A DNA stretch of 64,000 nt from Dyella nitratireducens (GTDB taxonomy: Bacteria; Pseudomonadota; Gammaproteobacteria; Xanthomonadales; Rhodanobacteraceae). This document shows, piece after piece, positions 1 to 9,398 of the stretch (within the stretch, counting starts at the first letter, position 1; each line of letters opens with the position of its first letter). A program made the position numbers and the translations under genes. The notes below the pieces were generated by a model. It ran no database searches and was not told the DNA's origin. It was given only the letters and a program-made list of their open reading frames with translations. Location of the stretch: assembly GCF_014642835.1 (NCBI RefSeq), contig NZ_BMJA01000001.1:2266943-2330942 (forward strand), given 5' to 3'.

Positions 1-40
1 CGATAGGGCGGCGGATAATGGGCGCAAAGATATTGTTCAT
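1..40 (-). CDS. RND efflux permease, N-terminal fragment (runs off window)
   Basis: Reading the minus strand, an ATG at 40-38 opens MNNIFAPIIRRPI before the window ends. This start, with an aromatic/APxIRRPI pattern, is typical of the cytoplasmic N-terminus of inner-membrane RND pumps of the MdtB/MdtC/MuxC kind, which continue into transmembrane helix 1. A weak CAGG lies about 8 nt upstream of the ATG. Only 13 residues are visible, so the family call is an inference from the start motif. No adaptor gene is recognisable directly upstream on the same strand. Confidence 0.4.
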   Translation of the reverse strand, partial: MNNIFAPIIRRPI

Positions 41-344
41 GGCGTTACCTGCGCCAAGACGTCAGATAAGCGTAAGCCACGGTCGCGCGCATCCCGCGCT
101 GGCCGTGGCGCAAGCAAAAAGAAGGGCACATTCATGGGCACCTTTATGCCTTGGGGGCCAGAAGCGCAAATGTGCCTGAAGTCGGGCCGTGCCGAAAGGC
201 ATGGCGTTCAGTTAGTGAATGCGGAGATCAAATCTCATCGCTGTGGGAAACAGCCTCGTAGGCTGGGGTGCAAACCCCAGCATTGCCATGCCTCTTTGGA
301 CGGCGATGTTGGGGTTTGCACCCCAACCTACGGGCATCTCAGCT
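41..344. other. Intergenic region before btuB-like gene
   Basis: About 300 nt between the downstream end of the BtuB-like gene and the start of the fragment at 1-40. It holds one family-A palindromic repeat (257-332) and otherwise no reading frame with recognisable protein character. The open frames here have no ribosome site and no familiar motif. Confidence 0.5.
257..332. repeat. Family A palindromic repeat, copy 1
   Basis: Long inverted repeat starting CGTAGGCTGGGG and ending CCCCAACCTACG, with a loop of about 25 nt. Each arm also contains a smaller self-complementary unit (TGGGG-tgcaaa-CCCCA), so the element can fold as one long hairpin or two short ones. It lies 12 nt beyond the stop codon of the BtuB-like gene. 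Confidence 0.9.
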
Positions 345-2243
345 TTACAAACCGTAGCGCACCGTCAGATACCAAGTGCGACCCAGCTGGTTGTAGTAGT
401 ACACCGTCTCATAGTTGTGATCGAACACATTCGCCAGCTTGGCCTCTACCTGCCAGTCCTGCGCGAAGGTGTAGCTCGCACGCAGGTCAGTGGTGGCATA
501 GCCCCCCATGCGCTCGGTATTGGCGATGTCGTCGTAGCGCTTGCTGGATGCGAAGAACGTGGCGCCCACGTTGAACCGGCCCAGTTTGCGATCGACATCG
601 ATACGCGCCGTACGCTGCGCACGCCGCTGCAGCAGCTTGCCGTTGTCGGCACCGCCATCATCGTTTTTTGGCTGCATCAGCGTGAGATAGCTCTGCACGC
701 GCCAATCATCGAGATTGAACCCAAATTGTCCTTCCAGGCCACGGATGCGCGCGCGGCTCAGGTTTTGCGGCACGAAATTCTGATCCAGCACGATCAGGTC
801 GTTGATGGTGGTCTGGTAGGCGTTGACGCCCCAGTTCCAGTGCTGCAATTGTTGAGTCAGGCCGATTTCCGCACTGTGCGAGGTTTCCGGCTTCAGATCC
901 GGGTTAGCGGTAGGGATGCCGCCGAAAGCGGGAAAGTACAGATCATCGAACGTCGGTGCGTGGAACGCGGTGCCATAGCTCACCGACAGCACCGGACCGT
1001 TTTGGAAGTGATAGCCCCACGCGGCCGAGCCGGTGTTGTGATTGCCGAACTGGTCGTTGTGGTCATGGCGCCCTGAAACCTGCACCTCGTTCTGGCCAAA
1101 CGTGCCCTGGTACTGGGCGAAAGTACCGGTGTCTCCACGGGTGGTTTCTTGGAACGCAGTGTCGCTGGCGATGTGTTCCTGCTGGTAATCCACGCCCACG
1201 GTCAGCAATTGATTCGTGCTTAGCGTGATGTCGTTCTGCCACGACGCCTGATTGCGGCGCGAATTGAAATAACCCGTCGCCATGCGCGGGTAGTACTGGC
1301 CGAAATAGGTCCCCTGGTAGAAGGTGTCGTCATAGTCGCGGCTTTGGCCTGCGTTGAGCGTGACTTTCCAGATCGACAGCGGCATGAAGCTCAGGCGTGC
1401 ACCGGCCACGTATTGTTCTTCGAGGGCATCGTTGCCGCCGTAGGGACTGCCGGCGTATTCCGCGTTGCTCTTGCTGCGCAGCCAGTCGAAAGCCAGCTCG
1501 GTGCCATTGTCCCAGCGATAGCCGAAGTTGGCGAAGCCGTTCCAGTTGCGATAGGCATCGTTGCGCGGATCATCCACGAAGCACGCCACACCCACTTCCG
1601 CCGCGCCCATGCGGCAATTGGGAATGCCGCCGCTGTACGTACCGCCGAGGCTGGCGTTGTACCAAAGATGCGCGTCGCCGCCGGAGACACCGGCCTGGCC
1701 GCTCACGTAGCCGTGGCTGCCGCCGGTAACGCTCACTGACGGGGAGATGCCGCCGTTCGGTTGCCCGTGTTTCGTGAAAATCTGGATCACGCCGCCGATC
1801 GCATCCGAGCCGTACAGACTGGCACGCGGACCGCGCACGATTTCGATGCGGTCGATCGCTTGCACGGGAATTTGCTCCAGCGCCGGTAGGCCGATGCTCA
1901 CCGAGCCGATGCGCACGCCATCGATCAGCACCAGCACGTGGTCCGCATTAGTGCCGCGCAGGTATAGCGAGGTTTGCCCGCCGATACCGCCGGTCTGGCC
2001 GATCGACACGCCCGGCAGGCCGGTCAGCAGGTCGGCTACCGACAGCGGCTGCAGCCGTTCGATGTCCTCGCGCGTGATCACGGTGACCGACGAGAGCGCC
2101 TCGTTGGCGGTGATGGCGGTACGCGTGGCGGTCACGATCACCGGCGTCAGTGAATCGTTCTGTTCATCATTTGACTGGGCGTAAGCAGCCTGCGCGGCCA
2201 GTGAAAGCAGCAAGGCGGCTGCAAGTGCGGTTTTGTTCAACAC
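345..2243 (-). CDS. btuB: TonB-dependent vitamin B12 receptor (BtuB-like)
   Basis: Outer-membrane beta-barrel receptor that takes up cobalamin with energy from TonB. The 632-residue product has a signal peptide (NKTALAAALLLSLAAQAAYA), a TonB-box-like segment PVIVTATR, a plug domain (about 45-150) with VLVLIDGVRIGS and IEIVRGPRASLYGSDAIGG, and a 22-strand-type barrel ending in the usual aromatic-rich TVRYGL. The chosen start is GTG at 2243 (TTG at 2240 also possible), because AGGGG lies just upstream, the signal peptide follows directly, and any earlier start falls in the cobalamin riboswitch. The riboswitch makes B12 or a related corrinoid the likely substrate. Length fits BtuB. Confidence 0.88.
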   Translation of the reverse strand: MLNKTALAAALLLSLAAQAAYAQSNDEQNDSLTPVIVTATRTAITANEALSSVTVITREDIERLQPLSVADLLTGLPGVSIGQTGGIGGQTSLYLRGTNADHVLVLIDGVRIGSVSIGLPALEQIPVQAIDRIEIVRGPRASLYGSDAIGGVIQIFTKHGQPNGGISPSVSVTGGSHGYVSGQAGVSGGDAHLWYNASLGGTYSGGIPNCRMGAAEVGVACFVDDPRNDAYRNWNGFANFGYRWDNGTELAFDWLRSKSNAEYAGSPYGGNDALEEQYVAGARLSFMPLSIWKVTLNAGQSRDYDDTFYQGTYFGQYYPRMATGYFNSRRNQASWQNDITLSTNQLLTVGVDYQQEHIASDTAFQETTRGDTGTFAQYQGTFGQNEVQVSGRHDHNDQFGNHNTGSAAWGYHFQNGPVLSVSYGTAFHAPTFDDLYFPAFGGIPTANPDLKPETSHSAEIGLTQQLQHWNWGVNAYQTTINDLIVLDQNFVPQNLSRARIRGLEGQFGFNLDDWRVQSYLTLMQPKNDDGGADNGKLLQRRAQRTARIDVDRKLGRFNVGATFFASSKRYDDIANTERMGGYATTDLRASYTFAQDWQVEAKLANVFDHNYETVYYYNQLGRTWYLTVRYGL

Positions 2244-2384
2244 GATGGATGTTCCCCTGCCGCACGTCCCCGCGCGGCGCAAACATGAGCAAGCCGGCAT
2301 CGGATGGATATCGAAGGGAACGGGAAGCGGGCAGGCGAGAACGCCGCAGCGCGAACTCCGTACCTCGCCCGCCGCGAGTGCCAG

Positions 2385-2595
2385 AACCTGTTCCGGGCCG
2401 GTCTCCGGACTTGCGAGTGGCATGCTTGTTCATGCCTGGAACGATGCCTTCCCATGCTTACGCACAGTGGCGCGTGATCGCTCGAAATACTCGCTTACCG
2501 TTGCGGGGGCAGTGCCGGCCTTGCTGTGCAAACAGCGCACCGGCTTCCCGTTTCATCCCCTTGGGTTTTCAACCGCGGGGACACCTGGAACGGGC
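2385..2595 (-). promoter_or_regulatory. Cobalamin riboswitch upstream of btuB-like gene
   Basis: On the minus strand the conserved B12 box reads AGTCCGGAGACCGGCC (inside 2395-2412). 5' of it are the other hallmarks in order: GGGAAGCCGGTG (about 2541-2552), TGCCCCCGCAAC (about 2498-2511), CCACTG and GGGAAGGC. The P1 stem can form between GTTCC (around 2587-2591) and GGAAC (2390-2394). These are class-I cobalamin aptamer features. The leader between aptamer and start codon is about 140 nt. Repression when adenosylcobalamin binds is the known role of the family. Confidence 0.93.
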
Positions 2596-2663
2596 GGAAC
2601 TTTAGCGGGTAGGGGCGGTTGGGGCAATTCGACGAAGGAATCTACATGTTCCCCGCGGCTACA

Positions 2664-2739
2664 CGTAGGTTGGGGTGCGAACCCCAACATTGCCATGTAC
2701 AGAGACATCACGATGTTGGGGTTCGCACCCCAACCTACG
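2664..2739. repeat. Family A palindromic repeat, copy 2
   Basis: Inverted repeat CGTAGGTTGGGGTGCGAACC... to ...CACCCCAACCTACG with the loop around TGCCATGTACAGAGACATCACG. The inner hexamer is GCGAA rather than the usual GCAAA, and the change is matched in both arms, a compensated variation. It lies between the riboswitch 5' end and the end of the GntR gene. Confidence 0.9.
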
Positions 2740-2748
2740 GTTGCGGCT

Positions 2749-3501
2749 TTAATCCGTCTGCAATTCCGCCACGAAATCGTAGATATCCCCGCGATACCAC
2801 GAGGTGGTGAACTCCACTACCCGCCCATCATCGAGAAACCCGCGCCGCTCGATATGCAAGCCCGCACTACCGGCACTCACATGCAGCAACCGCGCCTGCC
2901 GCGCAGCCAGCAACACGGCACGCAAACGCTGCAGGGCACGCACCGGCCGGCAGTTGTACTTCTCAAGCGCCTCGTACAGCGAATCGTGCACCTCATGCGG
3001 ATCCGGCAGCACGCTGGCCGGCACCACGCTGCGCTCGATCGCCAGTGGTTCGTCCTCCGCATAACGCACGCGATGCAGGCGCGCCACCAGCACGCCGGGG
3101 GAAAGGTTGAGCGCCATCGATTCTTCCGGCGTCACCTCGCCCACGCTGCGCTCGAAGAATTCGGAGCGCGGATGCAGGCCGCGCGCGCGCAGGTCTTCGG
3201 TAAAGCTGGTGAGGCGCGACATCGGCTTGATGATGCGTTCGGCCACGAAGGTGCCGGCGCCATGGCGCTGGGTCAGCAGGCCTTCTTCAACCAGGCCTGA
3301 AATCGCCTTGCGCACCGTCACACGCGACAAACCCAGGGCCTGCGATAAATCGCGTTCGCTAGGCAAGGTTTGGCCGGGCTCGATATCGCGATGCTGGATC
3401 ACGTTGCGAATAGCCCGTCGCAGCCGCAGGTAAGCCAGCGGCTGGTGGGTGGTGGTATCTCGGCTCAGGCGCCGGTATTCCTCGGCCAGGGCATTCTGCA
3501 T
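2749..3501 (-). CDS. GntR/HutC-family transcriptional regulator
   Basis: A 250-residue repressor-type protein. The N-terminal winged helix-turn-helix (about 15-80) has the GntR signature LPSERDLSQALGLSRVTVRK and the wing LLTQRHGAGTFV. The rest (about 95-245) is a UTRA ligand-binding domain, placing it in the HutC subfamily, whose members usually sense sugar phosphates or amino-acid derivatives. Start at ATG 3501 because MQNALAEEYRR begins the conserved region. It is divergent from the zwf-pgl-edd-eda operon, so control of Entner-Doudoroff sugar catabolism is a reasonable inference, and TGGTA-type repeats lie in front of both genes. Ligand unknown. Confidence 0.85.
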   Translation of the reverse strand: MQNALAEEYRRLSRDTTTHQPLAYLRLRRAIRNVIQHRDIEPGQTLPSERDLSQALGLSRVTVRKAISGLVEEGLLTQRHGAGTFVAERIIKPMSRLTSFTEDLRARGLHPRSEFFERSVGEVTPEESMALNLSPGVLVARLHRVRYAEDEPLAIERSVVPASVLPDPHEVHDSLYEALEKYNCRPVRALQRLRAVLLAARQARLLHVSAGSAGLHIERRGFLDDGRVVEFTTSWYRGDIYDFVAELQTD

Positions 3502-3509
3502 AGTTGCAA

Positions 3510-3546
3510 ACCATACCAATGCGTGACCACTGCGACAACTGGTACG
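3510..3546. promoter_or_regulatory. Candidate GntR operator in front of its own gene
   Basis: Just upstream of the GntR start codon are ATACCA (3513-3518) and TGGTA (3540-3544), opposite half-sites of the motif repeated in front of zwf. HutC-family proteins such as DasR and YvoA bind TGGT...ACCA palindromes, so autoregulation is plausible. The match to this family is inference from motif shape. Confidence 0.45.
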
Positions 3547-3690
3547 TGAACCGGAAAGCATCCCCGGGGATACGGGGCGAGCGAGGCCGCTCGAGCCCGC
3601 CCGCTGCCGCATTTTTTACGATTTTCGGTGTCCGGCTTACGATTCCAGCCGTTATGAAAAGAATGCATACGATTGCACTGCACAAAAGAC

Positions 3691-3719
3691 TGGTATTGCC
3701 TGGTACGACATTGGTACCA
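3691..3719. promoter_or_regulatory. Candidate GntR operator array in front of zwf
   Basis: Three TGGTA units occur at 3691, 3701 and 3712, about 10-11 nt apart and thus on one face of the helix. The last one forms the palindrome TGGTACCA (3712-3719). They end 57 nt before the zwf start, where a repressor could block transcription. Binding by the divergent GntR/HutC protein is an inference. Confidence 0.5.
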
Positions 3720-3776
3720 TCGAACTTCCCCGGCGGTCGCATCCTGGCGGCTGCCAGCATTCCAAAGAGGTGAGTT

Positions 3777-5263
<1,487 letters not shown>

Positions 5264-5267
<4 letters not shown>

Positions 5268-5959
5268 GCGAGCAACACGCCTTGCATGCCTTCGACGATG
5301 GGCAGGCGCTGGCCAAGGCCTTGTCGGCCAGCATCGCAGGCAAGCTGCGCGAAGCGATTGATGCACGCGGCGAAGCATTGATCGCCGTTTCCGGTGGCAG
5401 CACGCCCAAGCGCCTGTTCGAGGCGTTGTCGAACGAAACGCTGGATTGGTCGCGTGTCACGGTCACCTTGGTGGATGAGCGCTGGGTGCCTGACACCGAT
5501 GAACGCTCCAACGCGCGCCTGGTGGAGTCGCTGTTGCTGCAACGGAAAGCAGCCGATGCCGAATTCGTGCCCTTGTATGTGGAAGCCGCGACGCCGGAAG
5601 CAGGCATTGGCGAAGTGCGCGCATCCGTGGCGGCGCTGAAGCAGCCGTTCGACGTGATCGTGCTCGGCATGGGGCCGGATGGACACACGGCGTCGTTCTT
5701 TCCCGGCGGCGATCGCCTGAGCGAAGCACTCGACACATCGAACACCGCGCTGGTGTTGCCGATGCGCGCACCAGGGGCGGGCGAGCCGCGCATCACCTTT
5801 ACCCTGCCGGTACTGCTGAAAGCGCGTTCGCTGTATCTGCATGTTCAAGGCAACGACAAGCGTGATGTGCTGGCGGAAGCGGAAAAGCCGGATAGCGACC
5901 TGCCGATCGCCAGTGTGCTGCGTGCCGATCGATCGTTGGAGATCTATTGGTGCCCGTAA
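5264..5959 (+). CDS. pgl: 6-phosphogluconolactonase
   Basis: Hydrolyses 6-phosphogluconolactone to 6-phosphogluconate. The 231-residue protein belongs to the NagB-like DevB/Pgl family: VSGGSTPKRLFEAL (about 44-57), LVDERWVP (about 70) and GMGPDGHTASFFPG (about 130-145) line the active site. GTG start overlaps the zwf stop. It is followed by a family-B repeat and then edd, consistent with a single operon. Confidence 0.94.
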
Positions 5960-5987
5960 AGCATCAAGCACGCGTTTTTTACTGCTC

Positions 5988-6103
5988 GTCATTCCGGCGA
6001 AGGCCGGAATCCAGTTTGAATACGTCGTGCGAAGCACTCAAAGCCAAATAATGCGTGCTTCGCACGATGTACTTGACTGGATTCCGGCTTTCGCCGGAAT
6101 GAC
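5988..6103. repeat. Family B palindromic repeat, copy 1
   Basis: Inverted repeat with 27-nt arms: GTCATTCCGGCGAAGGCC... at 5988-6014 and its complement ...GGCTTTCGCCGGAATGAC at 6077-6103. The inner part is also paired (CGTGCGAAGCAC against GTGCTTCGCACG), making this the longest B copy (116 nt). It sits between pgl and edd inside the presumed operon. Confidence 0.9.
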
Positions 6104-6165
6104 AGCGAGGCAAGACCAAGCATCTAGAAAGCATCAACGCCGAGCTCGCTCGGCCGGAGCATGAA

Positions 6166-7977
6166 ATGAGTCTGCACCCCGTCGTTGCCCAAGTCACCGA
6201 ACGTCTGCGCGAACGCAGCCGCGCCACGCGCGCCGCGTATCTGGAACGCATCAACAACGCCATCATCGATGGTCCGCATCGCGCGCGGCTCTCCTGTGGC
6301 AACCTCGCGCACGGTTTTGCCGCGTGCAACACGCATGACAAGGCGGCGCTGCGCGAAGGCCACACGCCGAACCTCGCCATCGTCACCGCGTACAACGACA
6401 TGCTCTCGGCGCATCAGCCGTATGAGCGCTATCCGGAATTCATGCGCGAAGTGGCGCGCCAGTCCGGCGTCACCGCACAGGTAGCCGGCGGCGTGCCGGC
6501 GATGTGCGACGGTGTCACGCAAGGCCGTGCCGGCATGGAGCTGTCGCTGTTCTCGCGCGACCTCATTGCGATGACCACGGCGGTGGCGCTGTCGCATGAC
6601 ATGTTCGATGGTGCGCTGTACTTGGGGATCTGCGACAAGATCGTGCCGGGCCTGTTGATCGGCGCATTGAGCTTCGGCCATCTGCCGGGCGTGTTCGTGC
6701 CCAGCGGCCCGATGCCCAGCGGCATCAGCAACGAACAGAAATCGAAAGTGCGCCAGGCGTACACGGAAGGCAAGGCCAGCCGCGACGAACTGCTGGAGGC
6801 CGAAGCGGCGTCGTATCACTCGGCCGGCACCTGCACCTTCTACGGCACCGCCAACTCCAACCAGATGCTGATGGAGATCATGGGCCTGCATCTGCCGGGT
6901 TCCAGCTTCGTCGCGCCGGAGACGTTGTTGCGCGATGCGCTCACCGCCGAAGCGGTGCGCCGCTGTGCGGCCTTGGGCAAGGCGGGCGAGCATCTGCCGA
7001 TTGGCCATATCGTCGACGAGCGCGCCATCGTCAACGGCGTCATCGGTCTGCACGCGACCGGCGGCTCCACCAATCATCTGCTGCACTTGGTGGCGATCGC
7101 GCAGGCGGCGGGTATTGCGCTGCGCTGGGAAGATTTCGATGCGCTGTCGTCGGTGATCCCGCTGCTGGCGCGCGTGTATCCGAACGGCTATGCCGACGTG
7201 AACCACTTCCATGAAGCCGGCGGCATGGGTTTCCTGATCGATCAACTACTGAGCGCGGGCCTGCTGCATGGCGATGCGCGCACGATCGCCGGTACCGATC
7301 TTTCCGGCTACGCCAAGGTGCCGGAGCTGGATGAAGCTGGCCAGCTGGTCTGGAAACCGGTGTCGAAGGAAAGCGGTAACCGTGGTGTGTTGCGCGCCGC
7401 CAGCGAACCGTTCCGCACCGATGGTGGCTTGCGCATGCTCAACGGCAATCTTGGCCGCTCGGTGATCAAGGTGTCGTCGGTACCTGATGATCGCCTGGTC
7501 ATCGAAGCGCCGGCCGTGGTGTTCCATGACCAGGACGACATCAAGCGTGCCTTCGATCGTGGCGAGCTCAATCGTGATTTCGTGGCGGTGGTGCGCTTCC
7601 AGGGACCGCGCGCGATCGGCATGCCGGAATTGCACAAGCTCACGCCGACGCTCGCCGTGCTGCAGGATCGCGGACATCGCATTGCTTTGGTTACCGACGG
7701 CCGCATGTCAGGTGCAAGTGGCCGCGTGCCGGCAGCGATTCACGTAACGCCGGAAGCGGACGATGGCGGTCCGATTGCGAGAGTGCAGGATGGCGACATC
7801 ATCCGGTTGGATGCGGCGAAGGGAACGCTCGACGTGCTGGTCGATGCTGCAGCATTCGCAGCGCGCACGCCGGCGGTAGAAGACCTTTCCAGGCATCAGC
7901 ACGGCATGGGGCGCGAGTTGTTCGGCATCTTCCGCCGCAATGCGGTTGCCGCCGATCTGGGCGCTGGCGTGCTCTAA
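6166..7977 (+). CDS. edd: 6-phosphogluconate dehydratase
   Basis: Dehydrates 6-phosphogluconate to 2-keto-3-deoxy-6-phosphogluconate, the first committed Entner-Doudoroff step. The 603-residue protein is a full-length IlvD/Edd family [4Fe-4S] enzyme: [12 protein letters not shown] near residue 65, [12 protein letters not shown] (about 108) and [13 protein letters not shown] (about 150) with iron-sulfur cysteines, [13 protein letters not shown] (about 222), and [16 protein letters not shown] (about 510-525). The start at 6166 was chosen because the ATG at 6161 runs into a stop after one codon. Confidence 0.96.
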   Translation: MSLHPVVAQVTERLRERSRATRAAYLERINNAIIDGPHRARLSCGNLAHGFAACNTHDKAALREGHTPNLAIVTAYNDMLSAHQPYERYPEFMREVARQSGVTAQVAGGVPAMCDGVTQGRAGMELSLFSRDLIAMTTAVALSHDMFDGALYLGICDKIVPGLLIGALSFGHLPGVFVPSGPMPSGISNEQKSKVRQAYTEGKASRDELLEAEAASYHSAGTCTFYGTANSNQMLMEIMGLHLPGSSFVAPETLLRDALTAEAVRRCAALGKAGEHLPIGHIVDERAIVNGVIGLHATGGSTNHLLHLVAIAQAAGIALRWEDFDALSSVIPLLARVYPNGYADVNHFHEAGGMGFLIDQLLSAGLLHGDARTIAGTDLSGYAKVPELDEAGQLVWKPVSKESGNRGVLRAASEPFRTDGGLRMLNGNLGRSVIKVSSVPDDRLVIEAPAVVFHDQDDIKRAFDRGELNRDFVAVVRFQGPRAIGMPELHKLTPTLAVLQDRGHRIALVTDGRMSGASGRVPAAIHVTPEADDGGPIARVQDGDIIRLDAAKGTLDVLVDAAAFAARTPAVEDLSRHQHGMGRELFGIFRRNAVAADLGAGVL

Positions 7978-7980
7978 CAC

Positions 7981-8053
7981 GTGGGTTGGGGTTTGCACTC
8001 CAACGTCGTCATGCACATGTCATCGAATGTTGGGGTTTGCACCCCAACCTACA
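7981..8053. repeat. Family A palindromic repeat, copy 3 (diverged left arm)
   Basis: Right arm is canonical (TTGGGGTTTGCACCCCAACCTAC). The left arm has drifted to GTGGGTTGGGGTTTGCACTCC, so arm-to-arm pairing is imperfect. It fills most of the edd-eda spacer and so lies inside an operon, 3 nt after the edd stop. Confidence 0.85.
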
Positions 8054-8065
8054 CATCCAAAGACT

Positions 8066-8710
8066 ATGAATATTGAAACCAAGCAACAACACGTCGAAGC
8101 CACCATGCGCCTCGCTCCGGTCATTCCGGTGGTCATCATCGAAGACGCCAAGCACGCCGTGCCGATGGCACGCGCGCTGGTCGCCGGCGGCATTCCCGCC
8201 ATCGAAGTGACGCTGCGCACGCCTGCCGCACTCGATGCCATTCGCGCGATTGCCGCAGAAGTGGAAGGCGCGGTGGTCGGTGTCGGCACGGTGCTCAATG
8301 CCAATGACCTGGCTGCGGCGGAAAGAGCCGGTGCGCGTTTCGCGGTTTCGCCCGGCATGTCGCCCAGACTGCTCGCCGCGGCGGACGACAGCGCCCTGCC
8401 CTTGCTGCCTGGCATCGCCACGGCTGGCGAAGCGATGACGTTGCTCGAACGCGGTTATCGCCACTTGAAGTTCTTCCCTGCCGTTCCCGCTGGTGGTGCA
8501 AAACTGCTCGGTGCCTGGGCCAGCCCGCTGCCGCAGATTCGCTTCTGCCCCACGGGTGGTATCTCTGTTGCCACCGCAAAGGATTTTCTCTCGCTGTCCA
8601 ACGTATTGTGCGTGGGCGGTTCGTGGCTGACGCCGAGCGACAAGCTGAAAGCAGGCGATTGGGCCGGTATTGAACAGTTGGCACGCGAAGCGGCGGCGCT
8701 GCACGGCTGA
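8066..8710 (+). CDS. eda: KDPG/KHG aldolase
   Basis: Class-I aldolase that cleaves 2-keto-3-deoxy-6-phosphogluconate to pyruvate and glyceraldehyde 3-phosphate, finishing the Entner-Doudoroff pathway. The 214-residue protein has [22 protein letters not shown], the catalytic Glu in EVTLRTP (about 51), VGVGTVLN, and the Schiff-base Lys in YRHLKFFPA (about 137). The ATG at 8066 is the start because the conserved region begins there and the upstream open frame only reads through the repeat. Last gene of the operon. Confidence 0.95.
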   Translation: MNIETKQQHVEATMRLAPVIPVVIIEDAKHAVPMARALVAGGIPAIEVTLRTPAALDAIRAIAAEVEGAVVGVGTVLNANDLAAAERAGARFAVSPGMSPRLLAAADDSALPLLPGIATAGEAMTLLERGYRHLKFFPAVPAGGAKLLGAWASPLPQIRFCPTGGISVATAKDFLSLSNVLCVGGSWLTPSDKLKAGDWAGIEQLAREAAALHG

Positions 8711-8711
8711 T

Positions 8712-8784
8712 GTAGGTTGGGGTGCAAACCCCAACATCGTCATGCACATGTCACCAAATGTTGGGGTTTGCACCCCAACCTACG
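8712..8784. repeat. Family A palindromic repeat, copy 4
   Basis: Canonical arms GTAGGTTGGGGTGCAAACCC and GGGTTTGCACCCCAACCTAC around a loop with TCGTCATGCACATGTCACC. It begins 1 nt after the eda stop and shares its loop wording with copy 3, suggesting one of the two was copied locally from the other. Confidence 0.92.
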
Positions 8785-8924
8785 TCAGCGGCAATACATA
8801 TCGCCGCGGCGTTGGTCGCAAGCGGGCAGCTCAGCTTCCACGTTCCAAGCCAAAGCCTTCGTCAAACCAGCCCGTCAGTCCGCCGATCATTTCCTTCACC
8901 GGGCGCTCCAGTTGCGCCAGCTTT

Positions 8925-9329
8925 ATGGCCGCCTTGTTCGCGCCATTGCAATGCGGCCCGGCGCAGTTCATTCCGACGCCACTGCCCGAGCAAGGTGTTG
9001 CCCTCGGCAAACTGCTGGAATGGATGCGCCGACATTTGGACCAGCCGCTACCTCTGGCCGAACTGGCCGAACGCGCGCGCATGAGCGAACGCACGTTTTT
9101 GCGGCGCTTCGAGGAGGCCACCGGCTGCTCGCCCAAGCAGTGGCTTACCCAGGAGCGCCTGGCCCGCGCGCGCGAATTGCTGGAAGGTAGCCGGTGGCCG
9201 GTAGAGCGGATCGCCGATGCTTGCGGCTACGGCAGTGCCGATACGCTGCGGCACCACTTTCGCCGCGTGCTGAAAGTGAGCCCGGCCCGCTATCGGGAGC
9301 GTTTCGCGCATGTGACTTCTGGCGTATGA
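8925..9329 (+). CDS. AraC-type DNA-binding domain, probably a truncated GATase1/AraC regulator
   Basis: The 134-residue frame is almost only an AraC-type double helix-turn-helix: LAELAERARMSERTFLRRF, GCSPKQWLTQERLARARELL and VERIADACGYGSADTLRHHF. The stretch just before it, PAQFIPTPLP, matches the linker that joins the DJ-1/PfpI-like domain to the HTH in full-length regulators of about 320 residues. That N-terminal domain is missing: only about 140 nt separate the frame from a family-A repeat and eda. In the +2 frame LYGRLVRAIAMRP resembles the end of the lost domain, suggesting a frameshift near 8960. The ATG at 8925 is the most conservative start. Probably a remnant, possibly still a DNA-binding protein. 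Confidence 0.5.
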   Translation: MAALFAPLQCGPAQFIPTPLPEQGVALGKLLEWMRRHLDQPLPLAELAERARMSERTFLRRFEEATGCSPKQWLTQERLARARELLEGSRWPVERIADACGYGSADTLRHHFRRVLKVSPARYRERFAHVTSGV

Positions 9330-9398
9330 AACTCGTCATGCTTGCTGCCTAAGCTGGGAATTCCTGCGCGAATGCGCCGTGTGACTTAAAGGATTCCC

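Noticed and set aside
134-574. A 146-residue frame crossing the first family-A repeat and the 3' end of the BtuB-like gene
   Set aside because: It reads through the repeat and antisense into the receptor gene; no domain or ribosome site.
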